From contig SLNU01000310.1 in NCBI GenBank assembly GCA_007132865.1, forward strand, positions 1-13,207: a stretch of DNA of 13,207 bases. Direction: 5' to 3'. Positions 6,319-13,207 of this stretch are shown here, in pieces (position 1 is the first letter of the stretch; each line of letters starts with the position of its first letter). Source of the stretch: Bacteroidales bacterium (GTDB lineage: Bacteria; Bacteroidota; Bacteroidia; Bacteroidales; UBA7960). The notes beneath the pieces were generated by a model, which searched no databases, had not been told where the DNA came from, and saw nothing but the letters and a program-made list of their open reading frames with translations. The position numbers and the translations under genes were made by a program.

Positions 6319-7290
6319 CTTGCGTTCAAGCAGGTTTTTAGCCAGCGTGGCCACGCCTTCCTTTTGTTCCGGCGCGACAGCAATGCCATCGAGGTGCTCG
6401 AAGGCCAGGCGGTAATACTCCTCCATTTTCTGTATTGCAAGCTCGCGAATACCCAGTTGCTCATAGATCTCCTTTACCTGTTTCACCTTCTCTTCCGGGT
6501 CGGTTATCCCTCCTGAAAATGCTTTATCCAGCAGGTCCATTTGCTCGGGCCCTGCCAGCTCAAATGCCTTGATCGTTAGCCAGGTTTTTTTGTTGGCGAT
6601 GATGTCGCCCCCGCTTTTCTTGCCGAACACAGCCTCATCACCATATACATCCAGCCAGTCATCCCGCAATTGAAATGACAGTCCGACACACTCTCCAAAC
6701 CGATAAAGTTTTTGCGCATCATCGTCGGATGCCCCGGCAATGATTGCACCGGTTTTCAGACATGCGGCAGGCAGTACGGCCGTTTTCAGGCGGATCATCT
6801 CCAGATAGTCGGCCTCGCTGACATGCTTCGTGGATTCAAAGTCCATGTCGTATTGCTGACCCTCACAGACCTCGATGACGGTTTGGTTAAATAGTTCCAT
6901 GATCTTTCTGAGGTGCTGATCGGGGACTTCAAGCATATGCTTGTAAGCCAGTGCGAACATCACGTCGCCGGAGAGGATGGCCGCGTTGGGTCCCCATTTG
7001 GCATGGACGGTCTGCTGGCTGCGACGCAGCGGGGCATTGTCCATGATGTCGTCATGCATCAGCGTGAAATTATGGAACAGCTCCAGTCCGAGGGCCGGGG
7101 AAACGGCCTTATCCACGTCCCCGCCAAAGAGCTGGCAACCCAGCAGGGTCATCACGGGCCGCATGCGTTTGCCGCCATTCTTCAGGCAATAGGCCACCGG
7201 TTCATACAATCCGCCCGGCTGCCTGTCAAGTCCCATCCCGGCAATGTGTGCGGATATTATTTCCTGTAATTTGTGAAGGCTGTTGGACAT
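6313..7290 (-). CDS. Polyprenyl (geranylgeranyl/farnesyl-type) diphosphate synthase
   Basis: Condenses isopentenyl diphosphate with allylic diphosphates by a Mg-dependent trans-prenyl transfer in the cytosol, supplying precursors for quinones, carotenoids or longer prenyl carriers. The 325 residues fit the family. GGKRMRP (39-45) binds isopentenyl diphosphate. The first aspartate-rich motif is DDIMD (80-84), followed by the arginine pair at 89-90. The second is DDWLD (210-214), and the GKKSGGDI..NKK segment (223-235) is also typical. The Phe five residues before the first motif (Phe75) suggests a short product, C15 to C20, but chain length is an inference. The start codon ATG (7288-7290) lies within a 7-bp tandem array that also contains the upstream rmlA stop codon. 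No promoter box was found in the array, so transcription probably reads through from rmlA. The stop codon sits in another array, and the shared terminator lies about 95 bp beyond. Confidence 0.92.
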   Translation of the reverse strand: MSNSLHKLQEIISAHIAGMGLDRQPGGLYEPVAYCLKNGGKRMRPVMTLLGCQLFGGDVDKAVSPALGLELFHNFTLMHDDIMDNAPLRRSQQTVHAKWGPNAAILSGDVMFALAYKHMLEVPDQHLRKIMELFNQTVIEVCEGQQYDMDFESTKHVSEADYLEMIRLKTAVLPAACLKTGAIIAGASDDDAQKLYRFGECVGLSFQLRDDWLDVYGDEAVFGKKSGGDIIANKKTWLTIKAFELAGPEQMDLLDKAFSGGITDPEEKVKQVKEIYEQLGIRELAIQKMEEYYRLAFEHLDGIAVAPEQKEGVATLAKNLLERKH

Positions 7291-7469
7291 TGGGTGTTGC
7301 TGTTGGTTATTGGCTATTGGATATTGGCTGTTGGCTGTTGGGTGTTGGGTGTTGGCTGTTGGCTATTGGTTATTGGCTGTTGGCGGTTGGCTGTTGGCTA
7401 ATGTCCGATGTCTAATATCTAATTATCCAATATCCAATGTCCAATGTCTAATTGCTGTTGGCTATTGGG
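7281..7469. repeat. 27-unit heptanucleotide tandem array bridging two genes
   Basis: On the plus strand, 27 units can be laid end to end from 7281 to 7469; 25 are exactly 7 bp, one is 6 (7295-7300) and one is 8 (7420-7427). Two unit types occur. TGTTGGC/TATTGGC-like units fill 7281-7398 and 7456-7469, and a block of CAATGTC/TAATATC-like units fills 7399-7455. The minus-strand start codon of the prenyl synthase is in unit 2 (CATTGGG, 7288-7294). The rmlA stop codon (7462-7464) spans the junction of units 26 and 27. There are no spacers, so it is not a CRISPR array. Confidence 0.93.
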
Positions 7470-8334
7470 GCTCATCGGATAGCATTTTCAGGAGGTAGTT
7501 GCCGTAGCCGCTTTTTAGCAGGGGTTGGGCGACTTTTTCGAGTTGGGCTGCATCGATGAATTCCATGCGGTAGGCGACTTCTTCAATGCAACCGATCTTT
7601 AGGCCTTGTCGGTCTTCGATGACCTGGACGAACTGGGCGGCTTGTATGAGGGATTCGAAGGTGCCGGTGTCTAGCCAGGCCGTGCCGCGGCTCATCGGTG
7701 CCACTTTCAGCCGTCCCTGCTCCAGGTAATGACGGTTTACGTCGGTGATCTCGTATTCTCCACGGGCACTCGGACGAATGTGTTTGGCCACTTCCACCAC
7801 GCTGTTGTCGTAGAAGTATAGTCCGGGCACGGCATAGTTCGACTTGGGCTTTTGTGGCTTTTCTTCTATGCTCAGGGCCTTGAATTGCTCGTCAAACGCC
7901 ACGACGCCATAACGGGAGGGATCCGACACATGGTAGGCAAATACGACACCCCCGTCGGGCTCGGTATGCGATTGCAGGGTTTCGATAAAACCGGAGCCGT
8001 AAAAAATATTGTCGCCCAATATCAGGGAGACCTTTTCCCTGGCGATAAATTCCTCCCCGATCACAAACGCCTGCGCCAGTCCGTTGGGCTCTTTCTGCAT
8101 GGCATAGCTGAAATTGCATCCAAGCGGCGCTCCGTCACCCAGCAGGTGCACGAAATGGGGGAGGTCCTGGGGCGTGGATATAATCAGGATGTCACGGATG
8201 CCGGCCATCATCAGCACCGAAAGCGGGTAATAAATCATGGGTTTGTCATACACCGGCATGAGCTGCTTGCTCATGGCCAGGGTGATGGGGTACAATCTGG
8301 TGCCGGAGCCTCCGGCCAAAATTATGCCGTGCAT
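7462..8334 (-). CDS. rmlA: Glucose-1-phosphate thymidylyltransferase
   Basis: Joins dTTP and glucose-1-phosphate to give dTDP-glucose and pyrophosphate, the first step toward dTDP-rhamnose and other deoxysugars of surface polysaccharides. The 290-residue length is standard for the enzyme. The nucleotide-binding loop [11 protein letters not shown] (6-16) is followed by the conserved [18 protein letters not shown] (21-38). LILGDN (104-109) supplies the metal-binding aspartate (Asp108), IEEKP (156-160) is the sugar-nucleotide signature, and GTAWLDTGT (216-224) is also diagnostic. No rmlB, C or D is visible in the window, so the sugar pathway must be encoded elsewhere. The start ATG at 8334 fits the family N-terminus. 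It lies after a roughly 100-base leader whose promoter overlaps the end of the upstream exporter gene. The last codons and stop come from the 7-bp array. Confidence 0.96.
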   Translation of the reverse strand: MHGIILAGGSGTRLYPITLAMSKQLMPVYDKPMIYYPLSVLMMAGIRDILIISTPQDLPHFVHLLGDGAPLGCNFSYAMQKEPNGLAQAFVIGEEFIAREKVSLILGDNIFYGSGFIETLQSHTEPDGGVVFAYHVSDPSRYGVVAFDEQFKALSIEEKPQKPKSNYAVPGLYFYDNSVVEVAKHIRPSARGEYEITDVNRHYLEQGRLKVAPMSRGTAWLDTGTFESLIQAAQFVQVIEDRQGLKIGCIEEVAYRMEFIDAAQLEKVAQPLLKSGYGNYLLKMLSDEPQ

Positions 8335-8419
8335 AGGAAAAAGGTGTAGTGGACCCAGGCAGGTCCGTTTATGAAAGAACTGTCAACAAACGGGATGGCA
8401 GTTGAAAACGATCTGTGTG

Positions 8420-8434
8420 ACCCTTTCGCAGGGT
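8420..8434 (-). other. Small hairpin in the exporter 3' end / rmlA leader
   Basis: ACCCT (8420-8424) and AGGGT (8430-8434) form a 5-bp stem with a 5-base loop. It lies 10 bases after the exporter stop and near the predicted rmlA transcription start. A second short inverted repeat, GGACC/GGTCC, occurs at 8351-8366. Neither has a T-tract, so a terminator function is doubtful. Confidence 0.35.
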
Positions 8435-8439
8435 TATCG

Positions 8440-8471
8440 CAAACTTACTGCTTTATGGCAAATATCCCAAA
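8440..8471 (-). promoter_or_regulatory. Promoter for rmlA embedded in the end of the exporter gene
   Basis: On the minus strand TTTG (8468-8471), then 20 bases, then TAAGTTTG (8440-8447) fits the Bacteroidota -33/-7 pattern, including the spacing. The TAA of the -7 box is itself the stop codon of the exporter gene. Transcription would begin near 8433, about 99 bases before the rmlA ATG. Confidence 0.5.
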
Positions 8472-10790
8472 GGATTTTTCCAGGCGGTCCCCGGAAATGC
8501 GTTTGTGCAGGGAAAGCAGAATGGATGGCAGCAGGAACAGGTTGGAGAGCAGGGCCACGCTCAGCGTAAATGCGATCAGGTAACCCAGCGCCTGGGTGCC
8601 GCCGAAGGAGGAGAATGTAAAGATGCTGAACCCGAAAAACAAGACCACATAGGTGTAGATCATGCTGACCCCGCTTTCATTCAGGGCCGAAAGCACGGCA
8701 TGCTTGATGTTGTATTGTTTCAGTCGCAGCTCCTGACGGAATTTGGCCAGGAAATGAATGGAGTTGTCTACCGAGATACCCAATGCAATGCTGAAAATGA
8801 TGATGGTCGATGGCTTGATCGGAATGCCCAGGTAGCCCATCATGGCTGCGGTGAGGATCTGCGGAAAGAGGTTTGGAACCAGGGAGATGATCACCATTCT
8901 TGCCCGGTTGAACAACAGGGCCATCAACACCGAAATGATGGCGATTGCGAACAGCAGGCTGGTCAGCAGGTTCTTCACCAGGTAATCTGTTCCTTTCAGA
9001 AAGACCACGCTGGTACCGGTGATTGTGACCGTATGGGTTTCCGGATCGAACAGGGAGTCGATCCCCGGACGAAGATCCTCTTGTATCCGGCGTATGTCAC
9101 GGGTCCCGATATTGGCCATCTGCACACTGATGCGGGTGGTCTGCATGCTGCTGTCGACCAGTGAGCGGAGCAGGGAGTCATCCTCACCCATATTCCTGGG
9201 GAGGTAGGACTGGATGAAGGTCCTGTCATGCCTGTTTGGCAGGTCGTACATGGTGGGGTCCCCGCGGTAAAATGCCTGGCGCACCATTTTCATGGCCTCG
9301 GCCACCGAGAGGGGCCTCGACAGCTCCGGGTAGGTGGCCATTTTCTCTTGCAGCTGGCTGATGGCTTCAAGGGTGGCCGGACGCAGCACCCCGTTGGGGC
9401 GACCGGTCTCTATCATGACCTCAAATGGCATGATGCCCGAAATGTTCCGTTCGAAGAATAGCAGGTCTTCATACACGGGATCCCGGTGGGGGATGTCATC
9501 CACCACGCTGCCGGAGGTATGCAGGCGGGTCATGCCGAACAGTCCCGCAACGAGAAATACAATGGCTACCCCATACACCCGGGCGCGGTGAAAACTCACC
9601 ACCTTGACCACCGCTTTCACCATGCCACGCATGCTGTTGTTGTTCAGGTGCTTGATATGTCTGTATTTGGGAGGGTCCAGGTAGCTGTAAAATATGGGGA
9701 TGAGCGTCAGGGTGAGTAAAAACACCGACAGGATGTTCAGGGCTGCCACGATTCCGAACTCCACCAGAATGCGGTTCCCGGTGATGATGAAGGTGGCAAA
9801 GCCCACTGCGGTGGTGGCATTCGTGAGCAGGGTGGCATTGCCGACCCGCTGTACCACACGGACCAGGCTCTTAACCTTGTTGCCGTGCGAGCGGTATTCA
9901 TGGTGGTATTTGTTGAGCAGGAAGATGCAGTTCTCCACCCCGATGATGATAATCAGGGGCGGGATGATCCCTTTCAGGATGGTAATCTCGTATCCCAGCA
10001 GGCTGATCGTTCCAAGGGCCCAGATGACGCTGATGACCACGATGATCATAGGGAAAAAGACGGCCTTGAACGACCGGAAAAAGAAAAACAATGCCAATGA
10101 TGCCACCAGCATGGCCAGCAGGACGAACAGCTTGAGCTCCGCATCCACCTTCTTCATGGTCTGCGTCCGTATGTAGGGGAGTCCACTGAAATACAGCCGT
10201 ACCCCACTGTCTTCGGTAAAGGCGTTCCCGGCCTTTTGCAAGGCGCCGATCAGGTCAAGGCGCTCGGGGGTGTTCAGAATTTCGCGGTCAAGGCTGACGG
10301 CGGTGAGCAGGGCCCCGGTCTCCGTGTTGTATAGCAGTTTGTCGTAGAAAGGCTGGGAAAAGGCTTTTTCAAACAGGCTGTCCAGGCTTTGCTGGCTGTC
10401 GGGAATGCCATCGAACAAAGGGTGGAACTCCAGCCTTCGCAGGCTGTCATTGCGCTGCGGAATCGGCAAGCGGGTCAGGTTGACCACCCCGGTTACCCCG
10501 GGTATGGCTTCAATGTCGGCGGTGAATTCATGCCATTTAGTGAATCCTTCCAGTTTGAAAATTCGCTCATCCTCCAGTCCGATGAAAACGGTATTGCCGT
10601 CCTCCCCGAAGATCTCCCGGAACCTTTCGTAATCCTGAAAGGCCTCATCGTGTGAGGGCAGCATCTGCGCCAGCTCGTACGACAGCTTCACTTTGCCTGC
10701 CTGCCATCCCATCACTCCCGTCAGGACGGCTACCACCAAAAGAATGGGTAAGCGGTAACGTAGAATGATGCGTACGATGACTTCCCACAT
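8445..10790 (-). CDS. RND superfamily (MMPL-type) membrane exporter
   Basis: Predicted inner-membrane transporter of the RND superfamily, MMPL/COG1033-like, driven by the proton gradient; lipids or hydrophobic compounds are the usual guess for relatives. Starting at ATG 10790 it has 781 residues in two similar halves. Each half has one membrane span (about 14-30 and 405-420), a large periplasmic loop (about 32-220 and 422-605), then a cluster of about five spans (220-370 and 608-765). GISVDNSIHF (671-680) is the conserved acidic span of the second half. The matching site of the first half reads GVENCIFLL (284-292), with Glu in place of Asp. At half the usual length of AcrB-type pumps and without a fusion-protein partner nearby, it is not a tripartite drug pump. 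A TTG two codons upstream (10796) is also open but less likely. It diverges from uvrA and precedes rmlA. Substrate unknown. Confidence 0.88.
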   Translation of the reverse strand: MWEVIVRIILRYRLPILLVVAVLTGVMGWQAGKVKLSYELAQMLPSHDEAFQDYERFREIFGEDGNTVFIGLEDERIFKLEGFTKWHEFTADIEAIPGVTGVVNLTRLPIPQRNDSLRRLEFHPLFDGIPDSQQSLDSLFEKAFSQPFYDKLLYNTETGALLTAVSLDREILNTPERLDLIGALQKAGNAFTEDSGVRLYFSGLPYIRTQTMKKVDAELKLFVLLAMLVASLALFFFFRSFKAVFFPMIIVVISVIWALGTISLLGYEITILKGIIPPLIIIIGVENCIFLLNKYHHEYRSHGNKVKSLVRVVQRVGNATLLTNATTAVGFATFIITGNRILVEFGIVAALNILSVFLLTLTLIPIFYSYLDPPKYRHIKHLNNNSMRGMVKAVVKVVSFHRARVYGVAIVFLVAGLFGMTRLHTSGSVVDDIPHRDPVYEDLLFFERNISGIMPFEVMIETGRPNGVLRPATLEAISQLQEKMATYPELSRPLSVAEAMKMVRQAFYRGDPTMYDLPNRHDRTFIQSYLPRNMGEDDSLLRSLVDSSMQTTRISVQMANIGTRDIRRIQEDLRPGIDSLFDPETHTVTITGTSVVFLKGTDYLVKNLLTSLLFAIAIISVLMALLFNRARMVIISLVPNLFPQILTAAMMGYLGIPIKPSTIIIFSIALGISVDNSIHFLAKFRQELRLKQYNIKHAVLSALNESGVSMIYTYVVLFFGFSIFTFSSFGGTQALGYLIAFTLSVALLSNLFLLPSILLSLHKRISGDRLEKSFGIFAIKQ

Positions 10791-10827
10791 GGGCAATAGG
10801 ATCAGTTGGCTGATTTTTTGGAAGCTG

Positions 10828-10835
10828 CAAAGGTA
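10828..10835 (-). promoter_or_regulatory. -7 box of the exporter gene
   Basis: TACCTTTG on the minus strand matches TAnnTTTG exactly. The predicted start near 10821 gives a leader of about 31 bases to the ATG at 10790, which agrees with that start. The -33 region is weak. Confidence 0.55.
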
Positions 10836-10857
10836 GTTTTTTTAGCTAAAAAAGCCG

Positions 10858-10865
10858 TACCTTTG
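10858..10865 (+). promoter_or_regulatory. -7 box of uvrA
   Basis: TACCTTTG on the plus strand matches TAnnTTTG exactly. The predicted start near 10872 leaves about 15 bases before the uvrA ATG. No clear -33 element is present. Confidence 0.55.
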
Positions 10866-10886
10866 CAGGTTCAATTTTTTTCACAG

Positions 10887-13207
10887 ATGGGGGAAACCCG
10901 CGAGCATTTTACGGAAGAGCGACTGGAGGTTTTCGGGGCAAGGGTGCACAACCTGAAGAACCTGGACCTAGCCATACCACGGGATAAACTCACGGTCATC
11001 ACCGGCCTGAGCGGCAGCGGCAAGTCGTCCCTGGCCTTTGATACCATTTACGCTGAGGGACAAAGACGGTACGTGGAGACTTTCTCGGCCTATGCCAGGC
11101 AGTTTCTTGGTACCCTCGAAAGACCGGATGTGGACAAGATCACCGGACTGAGTCCCGTGATCAGCATCGAACAAAAGTCCACCAGCCGCAATCCCCGCTC
11201 CACGGTCGGTACCATCACCGAAATCTATGACTTTTTGAGGCTGTTGTATGCCCGCATTGCCGATGCGCATTCGCATGTTACCGGGGAAAAGATGGTCAAG
11301 TATACCGACAGCCAGATCCTGGACCTGATGCTGGAGCGCTTCGGGAACCAGACCGTGCAGCTGCTGGCACCCTTGGTGAAAGGCCGCAAGGGCCACTACC
11401 GGGAGCTGTTCGAACAGGTGCGGAAGCAGGGCTACCTGCGGGTCCGAATCGACGGCACGCTGAAGGAGCTGCGTCCCAATATGAAACTGGACCGCTACCG
11501 CATCCATGACATCGAAGTGCTGATCGACCGCGTGGTGGTCAATCCGGCAGGCCGCAGGCAGCTTGGCACTTCCCTGCAAACGGCCATGAAGGTGGGCAAG
11601 GGCATGGTGATGGTGATCGATGAGGAAGGTGGGGAGGTGTTCCACTACAGCCGCAACCTGATGTGCCCCGTTTCCGGGATCGCCTATCCGGAGCCGGAAC
11701 CCAATACATTTTCCTTCAACTCCCCATATGGGGCCTGTCCGCATTGCAACGGACTCGGGACCGTAAGCGAGATGGATATCAGCAAGATCATTCCGAACCC
11801 TGACCTGTCCATCCGAAAAGGGGGGATCGCCCCGCTGGCCAATACGAAAAACCCCTGGGTGCTGAAGCAGCTGGAGTCGATCGGACTCCGGCACGGCTTC
11901 GATCTGGACACCCCGGTGGGCGAGTGGAGCGAAGAAGCCATCAACACCCTTTTATACGGTTCTGACGAAGTGTTCAAGGTCAAACATGAAAGCCTGGGCG
12001 TCACCGGTACCTATGCCCTGAATTTCGAAGGCATCATTAACTTTATATCCAACCAGTTCGAGGAAAGCACCTCCGGATCGGTAAGGCGGTGGGCCGGGGG
12101 CTTCATGCGACAGAAACCATGTCCGGAATGCCACGGCAAGCGCCTGAAAAAAGAATCACTTCACTTCCTGCTGGATGGGAAAAGCATCGCCGACCTGGCC
12201 GAAATGGACCTGCTCAGCCTGAAAAAGGAGATGGATACGCTGCTGCCCCGTCTGGATGCCCGCAAGCGGCGCGTAGCCACGGAAGTGCTGCGTGAACTGA
12301 GCCTTCGGCTTGGATTTTTGCTGGGAGTCGGATTGGAATACCTGGCGCTGAACCGCCCGGCAAAAAGCTTGTCAGGGGGCGAAGGCCAGCGCATACGCCT
12401 GGCCACGCAGATCGGATCGCAGCTGACCGGTGTGCTGTACATCCTGGATGAACCGAGCATCGGGCTGCATCAACGGGACAACCACCGTCTGATCGAGTCC
12501 CTCAAGGAGCTGAGGGACATCGGGAACTCCGTCATTGTGGTGGAGCATGACCGGGACACCATCATGGCAGCAGACCATGTGATCGATATCGGTCCGGGTG
12601 CGGGGGTGAATGGCGGCAGGCTGGTGGCACAGGGAACCCCGCAGGAGATCATGACGTATCCGACAATAACAGCAGAATATCTCAGCGGGGAAAGAGACAT
12701 CCCCGTGCCCGAAAAGCGGCGCCGGCCCAATGGATCATTCCTGCAACTAAAGGGGGCCAGCGGACATAACCTGAAGGAGGTGGACCTGGAGATTCCGCTG
12801 GGCTTGCTGATTTGTGTGACCGGCGTTTCGGGAAGCGGCAAATCGTCGCTGATCAACGAAACCCTTTACCCCATCCTGAGCAAGCACTTTTACCGCTCGG
12901 AGGCGCAGCCCCTGCCGTACGGGAAAATTGTGGGACTATCAAACATCGACAAGGTGATTGAGATCGACCAATCCCCGATTGGCCGCACACCCCGTTCGAA
13001 TCCCGCCACCTATACGAAGGTGTTCGATGAGATCCGCAAGTTGTTCGCAATGCTTCCGGAGTCGCAGATCAGGGGGTACAAGCCCGGGCGCTTCTCGTTC
13101 AATGTGAAGGGTGGGCGTTGCGAAACCTGTCAGGGGGGAGGGGTAAAGGCCTTTGAGATGAATTTCCTGCCGGATGTTTACGTGCAATGCGAGACATGCC
13201 AGGGCAA
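10887..13207 (+). CDS. uvrA: Excinuclease ABC subunit A, 3' end beyond the window
   Basis: DNA-damage sensor of nucleotide excision repair; a dimeric ABC ATPase that loads UvrB at lesions. The frame is open for 773 codons to the right edge; full UvrA is about 940, so roughly the last fifth is missing. The first Walker A is GLSGSGKS (40-47), followed by the typical SAYARQFLG segment. The first zinc module has Cys260, Cys284 and Cys287, but the expected fourth ligand is Ser263 (CPVSG). As I recall, this is the Bacteroidota form. LSGGEGQR (495-502) is the ABC signature, with [10 protein letters not shown] as the following Walker B. The second Walker A is GVSGSGKS (646-653). The second zinc module begins with [11 protein letters not shown] and its last visible CETCQG lies at the edge. 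It diverges from the exporter gene. There is no LexA-like site that I can recognise. Confidence 0.97.
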   Translation, partial: MGETREHFTEERLEVFGARVHNLKNLDLAIPRDKLTVITGLSGSGKSSLAFDTIYAEGQRRYVETFSAYARQFLGTLERPDVDKITGLSPVISIEQKSTSRNPRSTVGTITEIYDFLRLLYARIADAHSHVTGEKMVKYTDSQILDLMLERFGNQTVQLLAPLVKGRKGHYRELFEQVRKQGYLRVRIDGTLKELRPNMKLDRYRIHDIEVLIDRVVVNPAGRRQLGTSLQTAMKVGKGMVMVIDEEGGEVFHYSRNLMCPVSGIAYPEPEPNTFSFNSPYGACPHCNGLGTVSEMDISKIIPNPDLSIRKGGIAPLANTKNPWVLKQLESIGLRHGFDLDTPVGEWSEEAINTLLYGSDEVFKVKHESLGVTGTYALNFEGIINFISNQFEESTSGSVRRWAGGFMRQKPCPECHGKRLKKESLHFLLDGKSIADLAEMDLLSLKKEMDTLLPRLDARKRRVATEVLRELSLRLGFLLGVGLEYLALNRPAKSLSGGEGQRIRLATQIGSQLTGVLYILDEPSIGLHQRDNHRLIESLKELRDIGNSVIVVEHDRDTIMAADHVIDIGPGAGVNGGRLVAQGTPQEIMTYPTITAEYLSGERDIPVPEKRRRPNGSFLQLKGASGHNLKEVDLEIPLGLLICVTGVSGSGKSSLINETLYPILSKHFYRSEAQPLPYGKIVGLSNIDKVIEIDQSPIGRTPRSNPATYTKVFDEIRKLFAMLPESQIRGYKPGRFSFNVKGGRCETCQGGGVKAFEMNFLPDVYVQCETCQG

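Larger units (their letters stand above)
10825..10868. promoter_or_regulatory. Symmetrical divergent promoter region of exporter and uvrA
   Basis: CTGCAAAGGTA (10825-10835) is the exact inverse complement of TACCTTTGCAG (10858-10868). Between them lies a perfect 16-bp AT-rich palindrome centred on AGCT (10838-10853). Each outer arm contains a -7 box, so the palindrome is made of the two promoters themselves. It could also bind a dimeric regulator or extrude as a cruciform. Confidence 0.6.

Noticed and set aside
7281..7469. Possible CRISPR array
   Set aside because: The repeats are 7 bp and contiguous with no spacers, and no cas gene is in the window.
7283..7498. Plus-strand reading frame of 71 codons with GYWLLAV-like repeats
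   Set aside because: It is the 7-bp array read in frame (three units make seven codons) and runs into the antisense of rmlA. Low-complexity DNA explains it without a gene.
10968..11894. Minus-strand open frame (308 codons) opposite uvrA
   Set aside because: It is antisense to the conserved first ATPase and zinc regions of UvrA and has no domain of its own.

Overview
The window looks like a piece of an anaerobic Bacteroidota (probably Bacteroidales-like) chromosome. The grounds are several matches to the Bacteroidota -7 promoter box TAnnTTTG upstream of genes, a UvrA whose first zinc-finger pair reads C-P-V-S (the Bacteroidota form as I recall it), and an oxygen-sensitive-type aldehyde:ferredoxin oxidoreductase. 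This assignment is an inference; there is no rRNA or marker gene to confirm it.

Layout. Positions 1-3708 hold three minus-strand genes. In transcription order these are an MltD-type lytic transglycosylase, a ferric-iron ABC transporter binding lipoprotein, and its permease, which runs off the left edge. A divergent gap with a good promoter leads to a plus-strand tungsten/molybdenum aldehyde ferredoxin oxidoreductase (3932-6091). It ends at a strong hairpin terminator that can serve both strands. Then come three minus-strand genes: an RND/MMPL-type membrane exporter (8445-10790), rmlA for dTDP-glucose synthesis (7462-8334), and a short-chain polyprenyl diphosphate synthase (6313-7290). A compact, almost perfectly symmetrical divergent promoter separates the exporter from uvrA (10887 onward), which is cut off by the right edge.

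The genes are mostly unrelated housekeeping and envelope functions. Iron uptake (binding protein plus permease) is the one clear functional pair. RmlA and the prenyl synthase both feed envelope and isoprenoid chemistry and may be cotranscribed. The exporter could belong to the same envelope theme.

The most unusual content lies between genes. Four degenerate tandem arrays, each with its own unit length (16, 12, 22-23 and 7 bp), sit at the stop codons of four of the five minus-strand genes whose 3' ends are visible. The 16-bp array (nine units) fills almost the whole gap between the iron binding protein and the permease. The 12-bp array (about 21 units) runs through the stop codon of the lytic transglycosylase and encodes its acidic tail. 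The 7-bp array (27 units) contains both the rmlA stop codon and the prenyl-synthase start codon. The promoter-bearing gaps lack such arrays. I regard this 3'-end minisatellite pattern as the best candidate for something not yet described.
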